The translations under genes were made by a program, and so were the position numbers. The notes below the pieces were generated by a model that saw nothing but the letters and a program-made list of their open reading frames with translations, searched no databases and was not told the origin of the DNA. A stretch of 64,000 bases of DNA from Streptomyces sp. ISL-43 (GTDB lineage: Bacteria; Actinomycetota; Actinomycetes; Streptomycetales; Streptomycetaceae): NCBI RefSeq assembly GCF_018614195.1, contig NZ_JAGGOT010000062.1:95061-159060 (forward strand). The letters are read 5' to 3'. This document shows positions 1-8,380 of this stretch, piece by piece. Position 1 is the first letter of the stretch. The number at the start of each line of letters is the position of its first letter.

Positions 1-1442
1 TGCGGGAGTGGGGTCTGCCCACCGCCCGGCACAACAAGGTGGTCTCCTCGCTCGCCGAGGTCCGGGGGTTCATCGCGGACTTCGGCGAGAACCGGCACTC
101 GGTGGAGCACGAGATCGACGGGGTCGTCGTCAAGCTCGACGAGATCGCACTCCAAGGCCGGCTCGGCTCCACCGCGCGCGCCCCGCGCTGGGCGATCGCC
201 TGGAAGTACGCCCCCGAAGAGGTCAACACCAAGCTGATCGACATCAAGGTCGGCGTCGGCCGCACCGGGCGCGTGACCCCGTACGCGCAGGTGGAGCCGG
301 TGACGGTGGCGGGCTCGGAGGTCGAGTTCGCGACGCTGCACAACCAGGAGGTCGTCAGGGCCAAGGGCGTCCTCATCGGGGACACCGTCGTCCTGCGCAA
401 GGCGGGCGACGTCATCCCCGAGATCCTCGGCCCGGTGGTGGACCTGCGGGACGGCAGCGAGCGGGAGTTCGTGATGCCGGCCGAGTGCCCCGCGTGCGGG
501 ACGGCGCTGCGGCCGATGAAGGAGGGGGACATCGACGTCCGGTGTCCCAATGCCCAGACCTGCCCCGCCCAGTTGCGCGAGCGGCTCTTCTACCTGGGCG
601 GCCGGCAGTCCCTGGACATCGAGAACTTCGGCATGGTGGCGGCGGCCGCGCTGACCGGCCCGCTGGAGCCGGCCCAGCCCCCCCTGCTGGACGAGGGCGA
701 CCTCTTCGACCTCACCATCGAGCAGCTGCTCCCCATCAAGGCCTACGTCCTGGACCCGGACAGCGGGCTGCCCAAGCGGGACCCGAAGACGGGCGAGGAG
801 AAGATCGTCACGGTCTTCGCCAACCAGAAGGGCGAGCCGAAGAAGAACGCCCTGTCGATGCTGGAGAACATCGCGGCCGCCAAGGACCGCCCGCTCGCCC
901 GCATCATCAACGGCCTGTCGATCCGTCACGTCGGACCGGTCGCGGCGGAGGCCCTTGCCCGCGAGTTCCGCTCCATCGAGCGCATCGAGCAGGCCACCGA
1001 GGAGGAGCTGACCGCCACCGACGGGGTCGGGGCGATCATCGCGGCCTCCCTCAAGGAGTGGTTCGCCGTCGACTGGCACCAGGAGATCCTGCGCAAGTGG
1101 CGGGCGGCCGGTGTCGGGATGGAGGAGGAAGGTTCCGGCGAGGAGGAGGGGCCGCGCCCGCTGGAGGGGCTGACCGTCGTCGTCACCGGCACTTTGCAGA
1201 GCCACACCCGCGACGGAGCGAAGGAGGCCCTGCAGAGCCGCGGCGCCAAGGTCACCGGCTCCGTGTCGAAGAAGACCTCTTTCGTCGTGGTCGGCGACAA
1301 CCCCGGTTCCAAGTACGACAAGGCCGTGCAGCTGAAGCTCCACATCCTCGACGACGCCGGATTCGCCGTCCTGTTGGAACAGGGCCCGGAGGCGGCGCGC
1401 GAGGCCGCGCTCCCGGTGGACGGCGCCACCGGAGGGGAGTAA
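1..1442 (+). CDS. ligA: NAD-dependent DNA ligase LigA, C-terminal part (5' end outside window)
   Basis: Joins nicks in duplex DNA using NAD+, in replication and repair. The open frame runs in from the left edge. Visible in order: adenylation-domain motifs EIDGVVVK and WAIAWKYAPE, an OB-fold segment, a four-cysteine zinc finger (CPAC ... RCPNAQTC), a helix-hairpin-helix region, and a C-terminal BRCT domain (LEGLTVVVTGTL ... DDAGFAVLL) before the stop at 1440-1442. The catalytic lysine of the nucleotidyltransferase domain lies upstream of the window. There is an acidic Glu/Gly linker just before BRCT. The neighbouring rmdB matches the usual Streptomyces order. Confidence 0.97.
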   Translation, partial: REWGLPTARHNKVVSSLAEVRGFIADFGENRHSVEHEIDGVVVKLDEIALQGRLGSTARAPRWAIAWKYAPEEVNTKLIDIKVGVGRTGRVTPYAQVEPVTVAGSEVEFATLHNQEVVRAKGVLIGDTVVLRKAGDVIPEILGPVVDLRDGSEREFVMPAECPACGTALRPMKEGDIDVRCPNAQTCPAQLRERLFYLGGRQSLDIENFGMVAAAALTGPLEPAQPPLLDEGDLFDLTIEQLLPIKAYVLDPDSGLPKRDPKTGEEKIVTVFANQKGEPKKNALSMLENIAAAKDRPLARIINGLSIRHVGPVAAEALAREFRSIERIEQATEEELTATDGVGAIIAASLKEWFAVDWHQEILRKWRAAGVGMEEEGSGEEEGPRPLEGLTVVVTGTLQSHTRDGAKEALQSRGAKVTGSVSKKTSFVVVGDNPGSKYDKAVQLKLHILDDAGFAVLLEQGPEAAREAALPVDGATGGE

Positions 1443-1875
1443 GTACCTGGAGGGACCGCGTCCGCGGTAGCCGTCGCGGGGCAGTGGCGAAGGTGAACGG
1501 ATGCGTGGCGTGCGGCCGTACGAGCGGGCGCACGCCAGGCGCGGCCGGAGGTGGCATCCGGAGCCGAACGGCCGGTACAGGGCTGAACCGAGGCCGGTAC
1601 ATGGCTGGTCGCGGGCCGTGGGCTGTCGGATCATCGGACGGGTGATCTGGAGGGCCCTGGTCCAAACTCACCCGTTCGGCGGATACCGTACTGATGAGGA
1701 TGGCTGGGTCGTATTCGGGCAACCGCCGCCGACCGCTGCCCCTGGGTGCCTCTCGCGTCCTACTGTTGAGGGGTGCGCCCGTCGTGCACGGCTGCTTGAT
1801 GCGCTTCCAGTCGTGATGGCATGACATCGGGGCCATCGCGTGACATCGGCATCGCCGGCTGTGAGAGGGACGGGC
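1443..1875. other. Intergenic region between ligA and rmdB
   Basis: No convincing gene. Open frames here lack protein-like composition. It holds a short hairpin right after ligA (ACCGCG-TC-CGCGGT, 1455-1468), a GATCA-N9-TGATC dyad (1629-1647), and two direct copies of TGACATCGG (1822-1830 and 1841-1849) just before rmdB. The copies could be a regulator site or chance; no clear BldD box was found here. Confidence 0.5.
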
Positions 1876-4083
1876 ATGAAACCCACCGAAAGCGCCGACC
1901 CGTCACCAGAATTCGGCGGGGTGCGCCCGTCCATGCGGACGGGCCGGCTCGGTGTCCTGGGCGCCAGGACATCGGAATCCCGACCGCTCGACACGGGAAC
2001 GGGCGCGGGCGGAGCGGAGCGAGGGCGCCTCGCGCTGCCCTTCGTCGTCATGGGTCTCGCCGCCGCGGTGCTCGCCGTGGGCATCGTCACCGCGCTGACA
2101 AGCAGTCACGCCCTGTTCCCCGGCGGCGCGGTCGGCTGGGCGCTCGCGCTGCTCACCGGCATCATCGTCGGCCATCTCGTCGCCCTCGGCCGCGACCGGT
2201 GGTGGGGCGGCACCGGATCGGGCGCGGCCCTGACCCTCGGCGTCCTCATCCTGTACGGATGGGTCCCCGCGGGCCTCGTCTCGCTCGCCGTGGTGACCCT
2301 CGTCGGCGCCGCCCGCCGGCACCGCTGGCGCCAGGGCCTGCTGCACGGCTCCACGGACATCCTCGGCATCGGCGCGGGCGCCCTCGTACTCGCCGCCTTC
2401 GGCGAGGCGCCGTCCGTGGAACACCCGTGGAAGCCCACCGGCTGGGAGGCCGACGCGGTCCCCGAAGTCATCATGGTCGCCCTCGCCTACTTGCTCGTCA
2501 CCCGCATCCTGCTGTGGTTCGCGCTCGCCCCGCGCGGCGGGGGACTGCCCACCGTCGCCCGCACCGCGCTGGTGCGCCAAGCGCTGGTGGCCGTCGCCCT
2601 CCTCGGCATCGCCCCGCTGATCTGCGTGGTCGCCGAATCGCAGCCGGTCCTGCTGCCGCTGTTCGCCGTACCCCTGATCGCCCTGGACTCCACGCTGTGG
2701 ATCGCCCGCGCCCGCGCCGAGGAGCAGCTGCGGGATCCGCTGACCGGGCTGCCGAACCGGCAGTGGCTGCTGGAGCGGGCCTGGAGCGCGCTCGACCAGG
2801 CTGAACGTCTGGGCACCCGCTCGGCGCTGGTGCTGATCGACCTGGACCGCTTCCGCGCGGTCAACGACACCCTCGGCCACCTCGCCGGCGACCGGCTGCT
2901 CCTGCAGATCGCGGACCGGCTCCAACAGGCCCTGCCGGAGGACGCCGAGGCGGCCCGGCTCGGCGGCGACGAGTTCGCCGTCCTGCTGCCCATCGCCGAC
3001 TCCACCACCAGCGCCCAGCGCGTCGCCCGCCACCTCGTCGCCGAGCTCAGCTCACCCCTCGACCTGGACGGCCTGACCCTGGTCCTGGAGGCCAGCGCCG
3101 GCCTCGCCGTCTTCCCCGACCACGCGCTTGACGCGGAGGGGCTGCTGCGCCGCGCCGACGTCGCCATGTACCAGGCGAAGCGGGACCGCACGGGCGTCGA
3201 GGTGTACGAGTCGAAGCGCGACAGCAACACGCCCGACCGGCTCGGCCTGCTGGGTGACCTGCGGCGGGCGCTCGACGCCGGCGAGGTGGAGCTGCACTAC
3301 CAGCCGAAGGTCCGCTTCGACGGCCAGGTGGCCGGCCTCGAGGCACTGGTGCGGTGGGTGCACCCGGAGCGCGGGCGGGTCTCCCCGGACGAGTTCATCG
3401 CCATCGCGGAGACCTCCGGGCTGATGCCGCACCTGACGGAATACGTACTGGAGACCGCGCTCGCGCAGGTCGCCCGGTGGCGGGCCCAGGGCCTCAAGGT
3501 CCCCGTCGCCGTCAACGTCTCGCCGCGCGACGTCCACACCCCCGGCTTCGCCGGCGCGGTGGCCGCGCGCCTCGCCCGGCACGGGGTCCCGGCGAGCGGA
3601 CTGCAGTTGGAGATAACGGAGCACGTCCTGCTGGAGGACCCGCAGCGGGCCGCCGACACGATGGCCGGGCTGACCGGCCACGGCGTGAAGATGTCCCTGG
3701 ACGACTTCGGTACGGGCTACTCCTCCCTCGTCCACCTGCGGCGGCTGCCGGTCAGTGAGCTGAAGATCGACCGGTCGTTCGTGGCCCGGCTCGCGGTGGA
3801 CGCCCAGGACGCGGAGATCGTCCGCTGCACGGTGGACCTCGCGCACTCCCTCGGCCTGCTGGTCGTCGCGGAGGGCGTCGAGGACGACGAGACGTGGGAG
3901 CGGCTGCGCGACCTCGGCTGCGATGCCGTCCAGGGCTGGCTGGTCGCCGCGGCGATGCCCCCGCAGGAGGCCACGGCCTGGCTGTTGGCCCGCGGCGAGC
4001 GCGGCTGGCGCCGCCCGGCGGACATCACGGCCGAACTGGCGGCGGAGGCGGCGGCGCAGACGGCCGCGGCGCGGACCCAGTGA
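1876..4083 (+). CDS. rmdB: Bifunctional diguanylate cyclase/phosphodiesterase (GGDEF-EAL), RmdB orthologue
   Basis: Makes and/or degrades cyclic di-GMP, the second messenger that controls BldD and development in Streptomyces. 735 aa. Residues about 50-275 are several hydrophobic helices (membrane sensor), followed by GGDEF (intact GGDEF at 363-367) and EAL (intact EAL at 489-491, with AVNVSPRD, LEITEH, DDFGTGYSSL, LKIDRSF and VVAEGVE), so both activities look possible. The ATG at 1876 is preferred because of GAGAGGGA six bases upstream; a GTG at 1840 is in frame without a clear ribosome site. S. coelicolor RmdB (SCO5495), a phosphodiesterase affecting colony development, sits at the same place next to ligA. 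Confidence 0.9.
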   Translation: MKPTESADPSPEFGGVRPSMRTGRLGVLGARTSESRPLDTGTGAGGAERGRLALPFVVMGLAAAVLAVGIVTALTSSHALFPGGAVGWALALLTGIIVGHLVALGRDRWWGGTGSGAALTLGVLILYGWVPAGLVSLAVVTLVGAARRHRWRQGLLHGSTDILGIGAGALVLAAFGEAPSVEHPWKPTGWEADAVPEVIMVALAYLLVTRILLWFALAPRGGGLPTVARTALVRQALVAVALLGIAPLICVVAESQPVLLPLFAVPLIALDSTLWIARARAEEQLRDPLTGLPNRQWLLERAWSALDQAERLGTRSALVLIDLDRFRAVNDTLGHLAGDRLLLQIADRLQQALPEDAEAARLGGDEFAVLLPIADSTTSAQRVARHLVAELSSPLDLDGLTLVLEASAGLAVFPDHALDAEGLLRRADVAMYQAKRDRTGVEVYESKRDSNTPDRLGLLGDLRRALDAGEVELHYQPKVRFDGQVAGLEALVRWVHPERGRVSPDEFIAIAETSGLMPHLTEYVLETALAQVARWRAQGLKVPVAVNVSPRDVHTPGFAGAVAARLARHGVPASGLQLEITEHVLLEDPQRAADTMAGLTGHGVKMSLDDFGTGYSSLVHLRRLPVSELKIDRSFVARLAVDAQDAEIVRCTVDLAHSLGLLVVAEGVEDDETWERLRDLGCDAVQGWLVAAAMPPQEATAWLLARGERGWRRPADITAELAAEAAAQTAAARTQ

Positions 4084-4544
4084 GATACGTCGAAGCACCG
4101 GCGGTGCACCGGCCCGCCCCGGGCGACCCGCCGTCGGTCTTCCTGGCGGGCGGGATCACGCACTGCCCGCCGTGGCAGGCGGCGGCGGCGCGGGCGCTGG
4201 CCGACTTCGTCGTCCTCAACCCGCGCCGGACGGACTTCGACGTGTCCGACCCCTCGCAGACGGACATCCAGATCGCGTGGGAGTACCGGCACCTGGGGCT
4301 GGCCGACGTGACGCTGTTCTGGTTCCCGGCATGCGATGCGTCGCTGACGGTCCAGCCGATCACCCTGTACGAACTCGGCGCGGCCGCGGCGACCGCGGGC
4401 CGCCGTCTGGTCGTCGGCGCAGACCCGGGCTACCCCCGCGCCGCGGACGTCCGCACCCAGCTGCGGCTGGCCCGCCCGGACCTCACGGTCCACCCCACCC
4501 TGTCGGCCACACTGGCCGCGGCCCGTGATGCGCTGACCGGCTGA
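4080..4544 (+). CDS. Nucleoside 2-deoxyribosyltransferase-like protein
   Basis: 154 aa. The GTG start overlaps the stop of rmdB (GTGA), so it is probably translationally coupled. The fold signature is SVFLAGGIT near the N-terminus, LNPRR, then IAWEYRHLGLADVTLFWFP and TLYELGAA, the pattern of the nucleoside 2-deoxyribosyltransferase-like family (Rossmann-type, with a catalytic Glu in the ELG segment). Family members cleave or exchange N-glycosidic bonds of deoxynucleosides, but the substrate of this bacterial subgroup is not known to me. The coupling to a c-di-GMP enzyme suggests a nucleotide-related role; this is inference. Confidence 0.75.
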   Translation: MRYVEAPAVHRPAPGDPPSVFLAGGITHCPPWQAAAARALADFVVLNPRRTDFDVSDPSQTDIQIAWEYRHLGLADVTLFWFPACDASLTVQPITLYELGAAAATAGRRLVVGADPGYPRAADVRTQLRLARPDLTVHPTLSATLAAARDALTG

Positions 4545-4554
4545 CCGCTGCCCT

Positions 4555-4593
4555 GCGGGGACCGGCCCCCGGCAGCGGCCGGGGGAGCCCCGC
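4555..4593 (+). terminator. Hairpin terminator after the rmdB operon
   Basis: GCGGGG (4555-4560) pairs with CCCCGC (4588-4593) around an inner stem CCCCCGGC/GCCGGGGG (4566-4573/4578-4585). There is no U-tract, as is common in Streptomyces. Confidence 0.55.
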
Positions 4594-4685
4594 GGAGGGA
4601 CCGGACCGGGGTGGAATCGGCCCCCGCTGGAGGCTTCGTACCGCCCCCGGAGGAAACCGTTGCGTCGGGTGGGGGCCGGGCCCCA

Positions 4686-4691
4686 TAGGAT
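4686..4691 (+). promoter_or_regulatory. Candidate -10 of the gatCAB operon
   Basis: TAGGAT is a good vegetative -10 hexamer 45 bases before gatC. A possible -35 TTGCGT (4660-4665) is 20 bases upstream, longer than ideal. Confidence 0.35.
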
Positions 4692-4735
4692 TGGCAGCGA
4701 AACCTACACACTCACCACCCCCAGAGGATCGCTGC

Positions 4736-5032
4736 ATGCCTGGCATCACGCGCGAGGAGGTCGCCCACCTCGCTCGGCTGGCACGTCTGGAGCTGAAGAG
4801 CGAAGAGCTCGACCACTTCGCTGGACAGCTCGACGACATCATCGGCGCGGTCGCCCGCGTTTCCGAGGTCGCCGACCAAGACGTCCCGCCGACCTCCCAC
4901 CCGCTGCCGCTGACGAACGTCATGCGCGCGGACGAGGTCCGTCCGTCGCTCACCCCCGAGCAGGCGCTTTCCGGCGCTCCCGCCCAGGAGCAGCAGCGTT
5001 TCAAGGTGCCGCAGATCCTGGGGGAGGACTAA
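4736..5032 (+). CDS. gatC: Asp-tRNA(Asn)/Glu-tRNA(Gln) amidotransferase subunit C
   Basis: Small subunit that stabilises the GatA-GatB complex, which converts Glu-tRNA(Gln) and Asp-tRNA(Asn) to the correctly amidated forms in bacteria lacking GlnRS or AsnRS. 98 aa, typical length, with the family N-terminus ITREEVAHLARLARLEL and the conserved C-terminal LRADE-like segment (MRADEVRPSLTPEQAL). The ATG at 4736 has an AGAGGA ribosome site. First gene of the operon, four bases before gatA. Confidence 0.97.
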   Translation: MPGITREEVAHLARLARLELKSEELDHFAGQLDDIIGAVARVSEVADQDVPPTSHPLPLTNVMRADEVRPSLTPEQALSGAPAQEQQRFKVPQILGED

Positions 5033-5036
5033 CAAC

Positions 5037-6539
5037 ATGACCGACACGCAGAGCATCATCAGGCTCACGGCCGCCGAGACCGCCGAGAAGATCGCCTCCG
5101 GCGTCCTCACGGCCGTCGAGGTCACCGAGGCCCACCTGGCCCGCATCGAGGCGACCGACGAGAAGGTCCACGCCTTCCTGCACGTCGACCGCGAGGGTGC
5201 GCTTGCCCAGGCGCGCGCCGTCGACGCCAAGCGCGAGCGCGGCGAGAAGCTCGGCCCGCTGGCCGGCGTACCGCTCGCCCTCAAGGACATCTTCACCACC
5301 GTCGGGGTTCCGACCACCGTCGGTTCGAAGATCCTCGAAGGCTGGATCCCGCCCTACGACGCCACCCTGACGCGCAAGCTGAAGGAAGCCGACGTCGTCA
5401 TCCTCGGCAAGACCAACATGGACGAGTTCGCCATGGGGTCCTCCACCGAGAACAGCGCCTACGGCCCCACCGGCAACCCCTGGGACCTCACCCGGATCCC
5501 CGGCGGCTCCGGCGGCGGCTCCGCGGCCGCGCTGGCCGCCTTCCAGGCCCCGCTCGCCATCGGCACGGACACCGGCGGTTCCATCCGCCAGCCCGCCGCC
5601 GTCACCGGCACGGTCGGCGTCAAGCCCACCTACGGCGGCGTCTCCCGCTACGGCATGGTCGCCTTCTCCTCCTCCCTCGACCAGGGCGGGCCCTGCGCCC
5701 GTACGGTCCTGGACGCCGCGCTCCTCCACGAGGTGATCGCCGGCCACGACCCGCTCGACTCCACCTCCATCGACGCCCCGGTCCCGCCGGTCGTCGAGGC
5801 CGCCCGCAACGGCTCCGTCGCCGGCATGCGCGTCGGTGTGGTCAAGCAGTTCGCCGGCGAGGGCTACCAGGCCGGCGTCGTCCAGCGCTTCAACGAGTCC
5901 GTCGCCCTCCTCAAGGAGCTCGGCGCCGAGATCGTCGAGCTGGACTGCCCGTCCTTCGACCTCGCGATGGCCGCGTACTACCTGATCGCGCCGTCCGAGT
6001 GCTCCTCCAACCTGGCCCGCTTCGACGCCATGCGCTACGGCCTGCGCGTCGGCGACGACGGCACCAAGTCCGCCGAGGACGTCACCGCCCTGACCCGCGA
6101 AGCCGGCTTCGGCGACGAGGTCAAGCGCCGCATCATCCTCGGCACGTACGCGCTCAGCTCCGGCTACTACGACGCGTACTACGGCTCCGCCCAGAAGGTC
6201 CGCACGCTCATCACGCAGGACTTCGAGAAGTCCTTCGAGCAGGTCGACGTGATCGTCTCCCCGACCACGCCCACCACCGCCTTCCCGATCGGTGAGCGCA
6301 CCGACGACCCGCTGGCGATGTACCTCGCGGACCTGTGCACCATCCCGACCAACCTGGCCGGCAACTCCGCCATGTCGCTGCCCTGCGGCCTGGCTCCGGA
6401 GGACGGTCTCCCGGTCGGACTGCAGATCATCGCCCCGGCGATGAAGGACGACCGGCTCTACAAGGTCGGTGCCGCCGTCGAGGCGGCCTTCATCGAGCGC
6501 TGGGGACACCCGCTGCTTGAGGAGGCACCGTCGCTGTGA
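5037..6539 (+). CDS. gatA: Asp-tRNA(Asn)/Glu-tRNA(Gln) amidotransferase subunit A
   Basis: Glutaminase/amidase subunit: hydrolyses glutamine and channels ammonia to GatB. 500 aa. The amidase signature is clear: the Ser-rich loop GGSGGGSAAALA, the cis-Ser segment DTGGSIRQPA, and an upstream Lys in LALKDIF that completes the Ser-cisSer-Lys triad. Full length. The stop overlaps the GTG of the next gene, so the operon is tightly coupled. Confidence 0.97.
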   Translation: MTDTQSIIRLTAAETAEKIASGVLTAVEVTEAHLARIEATDEKVHAFLHVDREGALAQARAVDAKRERGEKLGPLAGVPLALKDIFTTVGVPTTVGSKILEGWIPPYDATLTRKLKEADVVILGKTNMDEFAMGSSTENSAYGPTGNPWDLTRIPGGSGGGSAAALAAFQAPLAIGTDTGGSIRQPAAVTGTVGVKPTYGGVSRYGMVAFSSSLDQGGPCARTVLDAALLHEVIAGHDPLDSTSIDAPVPPVVEAARNGSVAGMRVGVVKQFAGEGYQAGVVQRFNESVALLKELGAEIVELDCPSFDLAMAAYYLIAPSECSSNLARFDAMRYGLRVGDDGTKSAEDVTALTREAGFGDEVKRRIILGTYALSSGYYDAYYGSAQKVRTLITQDFEKSFEQVDVIVSPTTPTTAFPIGERTDDPLAMYLADLCTIPTNLAGNSAMSLPCGLAPEDGLPVGLQIIAPAMKDDRLYKVGAAVEAAFIERWGHPLLEEAPSL

Positions 6540-6781
6540 GCACCAGTGCACTGTCCAAGGCCAAGGGCTTCAAGAAGTCCAAGACCGGCACCTACCTGTC
6601 GATCGGCACCACCGCCTTCGGCGCCTTGAGCGTGATCAAGCAGGTCAAGAAGGCCCGCACCGAGCAAGACACGCTGAAGCTGATCGACGCCGTCGTGTCC
6701 GCCGCCGCCATCGTCACCGGCCTCGCGATCCTGTACCGCGAGCTCAAGCGTCTCGGCGACGACGACGTCCTGCTGGGCTGA
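6536..6781 (+). CDS. Small conserved membrane-associated protein between gatA and gatB
   Basis: 81 aa, GTG start overlapping the gatA stop (GTGA). A basic N-terminus (KAKGFKKSK) is followed by two hydrophobic stretches (about 22-36 and 50-68). I recognise it only by position: a small protein sits between gatA and gatB in Streptomyces. It is not a known amidotransferase subunit. The coupling suggests co-expression with gatCAB; the function is unknown. Confidence 0.8.
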   Translation: MSTSALSKAKGFKKSKTGTYLSIGTTAFGALSVIKQVKKARTEQDTLKLIDAVVSAAAIVTGLAILYRELKRLGDDDVLLG

Positions 6782-6796
6782 GAGGGAATTTCCACT

Positions 6797-8305
6797 GTGA
6801 CTGCCATTGAACTGCTGTCGTACGAGGACGCCCTCGCGTCGTACGACCCCGTCATGGGCCTCGAGGTCCACGTCGAACTCGGCACGAAGACCAAGATGTT
6901 CTGCGGCTGCTCGACCGAGCTGGGTGCCGAGCCCAACTCGCAGACGTGCCCGGTCTGCCTCGGGCTGCCCGGCGCGCTGCCGGTCGTCAACGAGATCGGC
7001 ATCGAGTCCGCCATCAAGATCGGTCTCGCGCTGAACTGCGAGATCGCCGAGTGGTGCCGCTTCGCCCGGAAGAACTACTTCTATCCGGACATGCCGAAGA
7101 ACTTCCAGACCTCCCAGTACGACGAGCCCATCGCCTTCAACGGCTTCCTGGACGTCCAGCTGGAGGACGGCGAGATCTTCCGCGTGGAGATCGAGCGCGC
7201 CCACATGGAGGAGGACACCGGTAAGTCGCTGCACGTCGGCGGCGCCACCGGCCGCATCCACGGCGCGTCCCACTCCCTGCTGGACTACAACCGCGCCGGC
7301 ATCCCCCTCATCGAGATCGTCACCAAGCCGATCGAGGGCGCCGGCGAGCGGGCCCCCGAGGTCGCCAAGGCGTACGTCGCCGAGCTGCGCGAGGTCATCA
7401 AGGCGCTCGGCGTCTCCGAGGCCCGCATGGACAAGGGCCAGATGCGCTGCGACGTCAACCTGTCGCTGCGCCCGACCCCCGAGTCCGAGTTCGGCACCCG
7501 CAGCGAGACGAAGAACGTCAACTCGCTGCGCTCCGTCGAGCGCGCCGCCCGCTTCGAGATCCAGCGCCACGCGGCGGTGCTCTCCTCCGGCGGCTCGATC
7601 GTGCAGGAGACCCGGCACTTCCACGAGGAGGACGGCTCCACCACGGCCGGCCGCATCAAGGACAACGCCGAGGACTACCGGTACTTCCCGGAGCCCGACC
7701 TGGTGCCCATCGCCCCGGCCCGCGACTGGGTCGAGGAGCTGCGCGCGGGCCTGCCCGAGATGCCGCGCGTGCGCCGCAACCGCCTCCTCCAGGACTGGGG
7801 CGTCACCGAGCACGACATGCAGTCGATCCTCAACGCGGGCGCCGTGGACTCCATCGTCGCCACCATCGAGGCCGGCGCCGACTCGGCTGCCGCCCGCAAG
7901 TGGTGGATGGGCGAGCTGGCGCGCAACGCCAACGAGCAGGGCGTCGTCGTCGACGAGCTGCCCATCACCCCCGTCCAGGTCGCGCGCGTCGCGGCCCTGG
8001 TGGCGGCCGGTGAGCTCAACGACAAGCTCGCCCGCCAGGTCCTCGAAGGCGTGCTCGCCGGCGAGGGCACCCCGGACGAGGTCGTCGAGAAGCGCGGCCT
8101 GAAGGTCGTCTCGGACGAGGGCGCGCTCGGCGCGGCCGTGGACGAGGCCATCGCGGGCAACGCGGGCATCGCCGACAAGATCCGCGGCGGCAAGATCGCG
8201 GCGGTCGGCGCGCTGGTCGGAGCGGTCATGAAGACCACCCGCGGCCAGGCCGACGCTGCGCGCGTCAAGGAGCTCATCCTGGAGCGCCTGGGCGTCTCCG
8301 AGTAG
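6797..8305 (+). CDS. gatB: Asp-tRNA(Asn)/Glu-tRNA(Gln) amidotransferase subunit B
   Basis: Binds the misacylated tRNA, activates its side chain with ATP and amidates it with ammonia from GatA. 502 aa. N-terminal GatB core with MGLEVHVEL and the zinc-binding cysteines in FCGCSTEL ... TCPVCLG; C-terminal helical and YqeY-like tRNA-binding region ending in TRGQADAARVKELI. GTG start behind a GAGAGGGA site. Last gene of the operon. Confidence 0.97.
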   Translation: MTAIELLSYEDALASYDPVMGLEVHVELGTKTKMFCGCSTELGAEPNSQTCPVCLGLPGALPVVNEIGIESAIKIGLALNCEIAEWCRFARKNYFYPDMPKNFQTSQYDEPIAFNGFLDVQLEDGEIFRVEIERAHMEEDTGKSLHVGGATGRIHGASHSLLDYNRAGIPLIEIVTKPIEGAGERAPEVAKAYVAELREVIKALGVSEARMDKGQMRCDVNLSLRPTPESEFGTRSETKNVNSLRSVERAARFEIQRHAAVLSSGGSIVQETRHFHEEDGSTTAGRIKDNAEDYRYFPEPDLVPIAPARDWVEELRAGLPEMPRVRRNRLLQDWGVTEHDMQSILNAGAVDSIVATIEAGADSAAARKWWMGELARNANEQGVVVDELPITPVQVARVAALVAAGELNDKLARQVLEGVLAGEGTPDEVVEKRGLKVVSDEGALGAAVDEAIAGNAGIADKIRGGKIAAVGALVGAVMKTTRGQADAARVKELILERLGVSE

Positions 8306-8321
8306 TTCCCCGTACGCAACG

Positions 8322-8363
8322 CACGGCGGCCCCGCACCGGAGAACCGGTGCGGGGCCGCCGTG
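8322..8363. terminator. Strong bidirectional terminator, gatB / kinase
   Basis: Perfect 19-bp stem (8322-8340 with 8345-8363) and a 4-base AGAA loop between two convergent genes. Confidence 0.9.
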
Positions 8364-8380
8364 GTATCGGCGCGCCGGGG

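Noticed and set aside
1501..1824. 107-codon frame after ligA
   Set aside because: Arg/Gly-rich composition without domain-like pattern, no good ribosome site, and overlap with the presumed rmdB control region.
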